Assembly: GCA_963978545.1 (NCBI GenBank)
Contig: OZ021723.1
Coordinates: 47,626,069-47,690,068 of the forward strand
Direction of reading: 5' to 3'
DNA: 64,000 nt
From: Linyphia triangularis
Taxonomy: Eukaryota; Arthropoda; Arachnida; Araneae; Linyphiidae
The notes under the pieces are model-generated. The model made no database searches and had not been told where the DNA came from. It saw nothing but the letters and a program-made list of their open reading frames with translations. Below, in pieces: positions 24,522-64,000 of the stretch (its first letter is position 1; the number at the start of each line of letters is the position of its first letter). The position numbers were made by a program, and so were the translations under genes.

Positions 24522-25974
24522 TGTTTCATTTTATTGAATGAGTGAATAACGTTCGTATCTCAGATTGCACCTTTTAAAATAATTCGAAGTTGTATATTGA
24601 ATATACGTAACTACTACCTTTGGTGTTAAAAACTAAATCTGCATTTTATTAATCCTAAACCTCTGTAATAAAAGCTCAAATTTCTACTCTGATATGTCAT
24701 TTTAAACGTAATTATGATATGCGAAACTACACGACATCTATTTATCTACATTTTTAAACTATGTGGTGCTACCCTTTCTTCTATAAAAAAGAAAAGCCTC
24801 TTCGGTTACAGGAAATAAAGTTTCTTATCAATTATAAAGTAATTTTTTTTTCTGGAAAAAGTCAGATGAAGGGTGTGTCGTGTTCTTGGTTTCCCATGGG
24901 AAAAGTACCTTTAAGAAACTTTAAATTACAATGCATTCAAACCTTCATTGTTCCTTTTCTTCTTTTTGTTCCGTTTTTAAAAGTAGCTCTCTAAGAACTA
25001 CCTTTACTCTATTGATCAAATTGTTAAACATTTCTAACATACTCTCTAAGTCGGTGAATGCAATGCAATTATTTACTCGAAGATTGATAACTGCAGAGTT
25101 TTCTTTCAAAATTATGATCTGCAAAATTGTTTTAAATTTAAAACTCAGGGTGATTAAATGTCGTCCACCCACTGATATTAAAATATATGTCTAATATCAC
25201 TTATTGTTTTAAATAATTATACTCTTTAAATGAAAATTAAACTTACGTTTATCCAAAAATATTATTACAGAAACTTATCAGTTCAAAAAACGTCCAATTC
25301 TTAACTTTAAGGAAAAACGAACTTTCCTCCACATATTATATTATTTTCAGCGTGATGTTATAAATTAGTTTATGCCATAAGACAGCAAACATATACGGGA
25401 CTTTCTATTTTCCACGTTACCTTATGCATCCTCGTTTCTTAGAGACAATAATTAATGCTTTAGCGATAAAAACACAGATATAAAAGTTGCAATTCGAGAA
25501 AAGTGTATTCTTAAATTAGATATTGTATTATTTCTACTAAATAAAAAGGTATTTCTGGCCTTGATAATGCCTTATTTTCTTTCCTCATTGTCATTCTTAT
25601 TCTCACTAAAATGCTTTTTAATAGATTCTAGCTAAAGGGAATTTACAAGATTGATAAACACAGTGTTATCAGTTGCAGTAGTAGATAATGACACCACTTT
25701 ACGAAAAAAAATTAACTTCTTTCTTCGGGAAGCTTACATTAGTTTTATTATTAGAAAAAATGCCAAAGGTAATTGATTAGAATGCAATGTACAGTTTGGA
25801 CAAAAAAATATAAATATATACTGCTGCAAAAAATTGAGACAAAGGTATTGTTCTGAAAAGAAGAAGGTCTGTAAAGAAGAATAAAACCATGGTACAGTGT
25901 TCCTTACCAGTCTACTACTAAGGCATTTGTCGAACGTATGGAAAGGGCACATTTCCAAGTGTGCATTTGGAAAT

Positions 25975-26200
25975 CTGCTCTTGTAACTTGACCAAACGGA
26001 GTTCGTCTGGTTCTATTAGAAATACTTCAAATGGTACGTTGTGGTTGTGAAAAACAAGATCCTTGCTCTAATGTAAGATACAGCTGTTTCTTAACCAAAT
26101 TCAAATGTACATTTTAAATTCTGCGACTAAGAAACTTGTTGTAATCCGTGAACAAAGTTCTTTACAACTAAACCTGTTGACGCTGAGGATGATTTAAGTG
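25975..26200 (+). pseudogene. Cys-rich transposon tail remnant
   Basis: The reading LVLLEILQMVRCGCEKQDPC, then RYSCFLTKFKCTF, then stops, resembles the Cys-rich end (CxC...C...C repeats) of the transposon-linked protein also present at 58716-58830. The match is weak and has frame damage. Confidence 0.45.
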
Positions 26201-26496
26201 CTGAAGTGAATAATTAATTGAAATTTTTTATTTTGTGTGTGTTTGCTTTTTGGGTTTTGGTCTTGATAACCATTATTTAATTTCATTACTTTATAATAAA
26301 ATAAATTTAAAATATGTATAATTTTCAATTCATCTACTATGTAATATATTTTTTTACAAAAACAGTTTTTATTACCAAGATAAACTTTTATTAGAACTCC
26401 TTGACTCAAAAAACATAGTATTAGACACCAAAATGATTATCCTATCTGTTCTATATGCGAAGATAAGGGCGATATATGATTTTACTAAATATTGGC

Positions 26497-26530
26497 CGTC
26501 ATTTTGAATCACGTGTGATTCAAGATGACG
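26497..26530. repeat. 34-bp near-perfect palindrome
   Basis: CGTCATTTTGAATCACG is followed directly by its reverse complement with two mismatches. A second CACGTGTGA lies just downstream. Confidence 0.75.
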
Positions 26531-28008
26531 CTCACGTGTGACTAAGTGGCACCTGATGAATTTTCATTCTTTAAATCTTGTAGAAGCAGAAATCAGTACA
26601 AAAATTGTAGGCGGACCCTACTATCAGGTTTAGGAAAAAATACCATTTAGCAACCAGACTATCAGTAATATTTTCGAAAATATTGGTATTTCTATCAACT
26701 GATTATTAACGTAATTAAAAATAATACTAATCAGATGTCAATAGTTCAACTGCATTTCTCAAAGGTGGAATTTCAGAAGTGCTTAATAAAATTTTTTTAT
26801 TTTGAAATTTCTTAGTGGATAAATTATCAATTTTGATAGTGGTCGACGTTTTTTCTTTACAATTTAATTTTTTACAAATAGAATTGGATGTAAAATATAA
26901 TGTTTGTCTGTACATATCCAAGTTGAATGCCCATTTTTTAGTCAATTTGTAAAATAAAGGCCAATTTTTAAATTCTAGCTTTCAGAAATAATGGATTTTT
27001 ACTTTCAATAACCCAATATGTAATATAGTGTAATAAAAGTATTGCATTGTTTATTACAAATTCTTCAAAGTTTAAAAATTAATACAATAATAGCGTATTT
27101 GAAACAAAAGTGCTATCCTTCATACTCGTAAATAATAGCCATGCCATTTCAATAGAGAAATTATTAACAAGTTAATTATTATAACCACGGAGAATGAAAT
27201 ATCGTGAATTGATTTCAGTTAACCAATGCCCTAATACAATAAACCATTTGAGAAACCGTTCTAATATCGTTAAACTTCGAATAAAAATCGATCCCGTAAC
27301 CATTTTGAACTCCAAAGTGGAATTACACTGTTTCCTACATTTCCACTAGTGAGCAAAGGTCCAATAAAGGAAGGATCTTCTACCCTCATCGAAATTCTGT
27401 GTGGGCGATGTGTTAAGCTTCGAATTTCCAGGAGAAACGAGAAGCGAAGCTCTGTTTAATTTTCGGATCAGAAAGGGATTGGGTCATTTTGCATTATATT
27501 CGGAGATGGGTGTGAGTGCACACGCACAAATCGGAAACCTTAACTATAGTAGCTCTAGGGCAAGCTTCTAGGAATGGTTATTACTACTGCCTCCGGATTA
27601 TGTGTTATAGTTTCATATCTAAATTGCAAATTCGTGTTTTTGTTATTGTATTTAAGTTTAGCTATAGAAAAGTTGCATTTATTGCTAAATTTCATTATCT
27701 ATTGGATTATTATTAGATGAGTGGATTAAATTGAAATGGTTTATTTCTTAAGGATTGATAGTGTAAATTCTTATTTTCATTTATTTAGTTATAATTATAA
27801 TTTTTATAGGTAATATATCTTGTTTCAGTTAATTTAATTCTTAAAGTAATTTTATACTTGTTAATTAAGACTAACCAAATTAAAATATCGATTGGGATGC
27901 TTAATGATGTGTATATTATAATATCAATCGTGATGTTTGATGGTGTAACAATAATTGCTATTCTAAAATAGATTAGAAATGTATTTGTTAAATTACATCC
28001 ACAAAGCA

Positions 28009-28047
<39 letters not shown>

Positions 28048-28299
28048 CCAAGAAACCCCGTCCCACCTCTTAAAAAAACTTATGAAAGTTTAGAAAAAGA
28101 GTAATATCCGGTGTCCGAATTTGCATATGCGAATATTCTAATTTCCTCATGTGTAAAGTAGCTAAGTATATCATATTCATTGAAATCCTTCGTCACTAGA
28201 CTAAAATACCTAAAATTATATTTGTTAAAATTAAAGATTGAAGAATTATTTTACGACATAGTATCCATCTTTTTAAAAACGTAAGTGCATCTATGTTTG

Positions 28300-28472
28300 G
28301 TTGGTTGGTTTGTACGATTAACGACCTATTTTTTGCACAATAACGTTAATCAGGTCGGGACCTACAGCTTAACGTGGATTCCTAGCCACAACGGACATCC
28401 ATACCCAACCCGGGATTCGAACCTGCCGGCACCTTTGGCATGCGAGTCCTGAGAGCTATACCCCACAGCCAT
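28300..28472 (-). mobile_element. tRNA-derived SINE, family 2
   Basis: Read on the - strand it begins GGCTGTGGGGTATAGCTC, contains a B-box-like GGTTCGAATCCC about 55 bp later, and ends in AACCAACCAACCAAAC (seen on + as repeated GGTT). Box A is near the start (GTATAGCTCTCAGG). It ends in a GGTT/AACC tail like family 1 but has a different tRNA-like head. No clear target duplication was found. Confidence 0.68.
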
Positions 28473-28593
28473 CAGATGGTTCCCTTCGTTGTTAGTAACT
28501 TTCGATGTTGGTATACGATACTTATAGATTTTGTTAATTGATAATAGAATGCTTAGTTTTTTTTTTAATTGAAATGTTACTAAAGTCTCGAAG

Positions 28594-28772
28594 GCCGACC
28601 AAATGGTATAGTGGTTAGCGTGCTAGCTTCTAGACCGCGAGGTTGCGGGTTCGGGTCCCGTGTTAGGCATGGGTGTTTGTAAATGTATGTTGGTTTGTCA
28701 AATGATGAATGTTTCGGCTCATTATAGCCCTCGTGTTGCTGACGGCGCCAGATAATCTGAAAACAACCAACC
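28594..28772 (+). mobile_element. tRNA-derived SINE, family 1, copy 1
   Basis: The head starts GCCGACCAAATGGTATAGTGG, with an A box (TAGTGGTTAGCGTG) and a B box (GGGTTCGGGTCCCG). A non-tRNA body (GGCGCCAGATAATCTGAAAAC) and an AACC tail follow. It is flanked by a 12-bp duplication with one mismatch (AAAGTCTCGAAG at 28582-28593, AAAGTCCCGAAG at 28773-28784). Such SINEs are transcribed by RNA polymerase III and moved by LINE machinery. Confidence 0.9.
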
Positions 28773-28784
28773 AAAGTCCCGAAG

Positions 28785-29576
28785 TTCCCTTGTTTACTTA
28801 TCTGAATATGCAATTATCATTTTTGTTCGATGAATATTTAATCGAGTAGGTCATTTCAAATTTTTTAGATTGTATATTTCAAATATTAGTATACCGAATA
28901 AAAATTTCGTAATTTTTATTGTATTGATTATTAATTGATTTTAAACTTAAAAAGTCCATTCTTGCGGTATTTTAAAATACCATTTATGGTTAGCCTAATG
29001 CATTAAAAAAAAAATCTTTTTGTACAGTGTTTGATTTGATAGATAAGCGTTAATTAAAGTTTCGTCCTAACTCAATTTAACATAGGAGTCTTCTGTATAA
29101 ATGTAATTGCGATCTATTTGAAGGATTTTCACATATTGTTTTTTGGGCTCTCTTTTGGCTTGGCGGGAAAGAGGCACCGTTCTGTATAAATGTTTTACTT
29201 ATTAATGATTACGGTTATATATATGTTTAAAATTTTAAATTAATAAATCCATAACTTTATTGTGAACTAGTTCCGACTCATGACTAAGAGGCAGAATCCT
29301 AGCGATAACCTTATGTTGTCAATTTTTTAATTGAAGAATTCTAGTTATTAAGGAATATATTATATTTGTCTTCAACAAACATTGTTAGAACATTTTAAAA
29401 CTATTTTGTGTATGCATTAAATGCCTTTAAATTTGATTTGTAATGGTTTACATTTGAATTTTTGTAAAAGTATGGTTGAGTGGGAAATTCAAAATATTTT
29501 TCTTCGAATACCTTGAATAAGTTTCAATATTTTTTATTTGACATGCAATTCACATAGAATTTTTTTTTCTTCTCAG
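28785..29576. other. AT-rich sequence ahead of the first PDE8 exon found
   Basis: Likely intron, since the exon at 29577 starts with an acceptor (TTCTTCTCAG) and not with a start codon. No exon recognised in it. Confidence 0.5.
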
Positions 29577-61960
<32,384 letters not shown>

Positions 61961-64000
61961 ACTATTTAAGTGTACATTATGAATGTGACGCTTTGTGTTG
62001 TTACAGACCCTGTGTAAAGTTATGTGCTTTAGATGTCATTTTTGTGGAAAAGTGTTCATGAAATGTTTGCGCTCAAATGTTTTATAATGTTTTTGAATAG
62101 TTGTCTAAGTTTTCTATGGATTTAAAATACAAAATATTCAAGGATCAAAAACTACAAGAATATGCTTGTAATTCTTGCATTTTTATGTTTTATAAATTCT
62201 ACTAAAATACTATACATGGTAGAATTCCACATTCTCCTAAGATTTCATACGTTAAGCCACAAGGATGTCCATTCTAGATATATATTTTTTTATTTATTAG
62301 ATTTCTGTTTTTTGATATATTTGTCTTAAAGTTTCTATGACAAATATTACATAACAATATGAGAATAGAACAATTAAAAATGAATAACTATTGTTGAAAA
62401 ATAATATAATTTTTCTTTTTTAAATACAACAATGTTTTGGATTAGTGGCATATGGTTATTTAATGCAAGAAGCATAAGATCCAACATTAAAAAGAAAATA
62501 TTAAACTACTTAAAAATTATTTGCCAATGAATGGTAGACATTCTTGCATATACTGTGGGTAGTCAATAAATTATTATATTAGTTTGGTAGTTTTTAAGCA
62601 TGAAAAGATATTTTTTGTTCAAGTCTTAGTCTTGAAGTGTAAAAATCGTTCATAGGTTATGGTTTAGGAATTTTGAGGATAACTTTTCAATTAATTAACA
62701 TGTGATATCAAGATTTATTTTATAGTTAAACTTTACTTTAGCTTTATTTTCATTTACTACTTTTATATCTAGTTCACATTTAACTTTTTACTTAATGCAT
62801 TTTAAGTACATCTAAATTGATTATTTGTCTCATCTTGCATTTTTCATCATAGGTAATGATCATTTGCAATTTTTTTCAATTATAGCCATTTATAACCTAG
62901 AGTTTATTTAGTGTTTCATTTATGCATTTTTATCATTTTGTTAAAGATATAGCAAACCCTGGACGATTAAAAAAAAATGTAAGTTATAAATTTATGTATA
63001 CAATTGTTTAGGTTAAATATAACTTTTGTGTTCCAATCTAAATGCATATTATTTTGTTACTATACTTTGAAGATTAATTTATTATTTAAATATAACTAAG
63101 AATTTTTAAAAATAGCTATTGACTGTTAACATTTAATTGAAGATCAACAAAATGTCTTTTTAGATAGATCATAAATTAAAGCTTCACAAACATCTTGATG
63201 TAAATCAATAACTTTTGATCACAGAGAATTAATTTAAAAATGCAAACAGTTTTTGATATTATGATTCATATTTTATTCACCTCGGAAATAATGCATTTTG
63301 TATTTCCGTAATGGTTAAATCATAATTACTCTGTAAAATTTCTAGTCATGAATTTATATTTTGTATATTAAGCCAATGTGTGCAAATTTTACAAGCAAAT
63401 ATATGAGATGGAAGTATTAAAATTTTGAGAATTGATGTTAAATAATGTATAAATGTTTCTGGAACAATTTGAGTATATTGTACATGATGTGTAGAACAGT
63501 TTGCAGCTTCAACATGTTAAAACTTGAGATGCTTTAATCGATAAATTAATGTTTTGTGTTTATTGAAATTCTACATGGTCAATGTTTACACATTCTGAAG
63601 AATGTATTGTTAAGTATAGATATGTATATCATACTGTTGTATAGCTCTGACTATAATGGATAAATTATTGCACTCATAGCAATTTAATATTTCTTTTTTA
63701 TATGGTTACATAATTTAATTATGTAACACAGACTAACCATTACATACTTATCTAATGATAAGTAATTTATGTACATATGATTATTTTAAGTGTAAGAAGT
63801 CAATGTAAATCTTTCATTTTATATTTTTACTGATTCATTATCTTTTACTGAACATGTTCATGGGTAACTAAATTTGATAAAATGGGAAAAATAAGCTGTG
63901 CCAAATGCATTTTAGGCACTGATTTTGCTCTGATGTAAATATTGAAAATGTAATTGTCATTGTATTTAACCAATTAAAATACTGAGCTTTTATAATTAAC
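61961..64000 (+). other. PDE8: PDE8 3' untranslated region and downstream
   Basis: AT-rich with no open frame. AATAAA at 62565-62570 is a candidate poly(A) signal; ATTAAA at 63973-63978 is another near the window end. Where transcription ends cannot be told from sequence alone. Confidence 0.6.

Larger units (their letters stand above)
24522..28295. other. AT-rich stretch left of PDE8, mostly unassigned
   Basis: Holds one Cys-rich transposon remnant and a palindrome (separate entries) and a 28-bp A run at 28018-28045. The patch at 27290-27560 is less AT-rich and more complex; it could be an exon or regulatory sequence upstream of PDE8, but I see no supporting motif. Confidence 0.4.

Noticed and set aside
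27504..27570. Possible PDE8 first exon starting MGVSAHAQ
   Set aside because: No match to a known PDE8 N-terminus, the frame soon hits a stop, and I see no convincing donor in the right phase.
28594..28665. tRNA gene
   Set aside because: A and B boxes are present, but the copy has a non-tRNA body, an AACC tail and target duplications, and occurs four times. It is a SINE.

Overview
This is AT-rich eukaryotic DNA with long introns and many decayed transposable elements. It is most likely from an arthropod, probably a chelicerate such as a spider. That guess rests on the style of the Ty3/gypsy remnant, the Cys-rich transposon remnants and the intron-rich gene structure; the species cannot be determined. 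There is no prokaryotic gene organisation, real tRNA, rRNA or CRISPR array.

The only host gene I can support is a phosphodiesterase 8 gene (PDE8, cAMP-specific) on the + strand from 29577 to 61960, followed by its 3' untranslated region to about the end of the window. Nineteen exons were placed by splice sites, reading phase and similarity to the known PDE8 domain order. Together they give 2298 nt, exactly 765 codons plus a stop. The order is REC-like domain, PAS domain, a Ser/Arg linker with three PKA-like sites, and a complete HD-type catalytic domain. The N-terminal exon or exons (about 60-80 residues in known PDE8 proteins) were not found. One intron appears to use a GC donor.

The left half (1-29576) is a transposon graveyard. 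A Ty3/gypsy-like remnant (gag knuckle, protease, integrase, then a reverse transcriptase end) is split by a Transib element at 1302-4289. That element has CACAGTG termini, a perfect 5-bp CGCCG target duplication and a decayed RAG1-like transposase on the - strand. Further right are two copies of a CAGRGTGGCCAC-ended MITE, a Helitron (9433-10540), a 2.15-kb transposon with 18-bp inverted ends and an internal 380-bp fold-back (21369-23522), a third element with inverted ends (23774-24521), and two kinds of tRNA-derived SINE.

The PDE8 introns carry more insertions. These include three further SINE copies with clear target duplications, a minus-strand Helitron with a 148-bp tandem array (38732-40258), small TA-flanked MITEs, a five-copy 116-bp tandem array, and a 3.35-kb element with inverted ends of about 320 bp and a Cys-rich tail (55940-59292). 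None of these interrupts a PDE8 exon, so the gene looks functional. The rest of the non-coding sequence is AT-rich and holds nothing I can assign.
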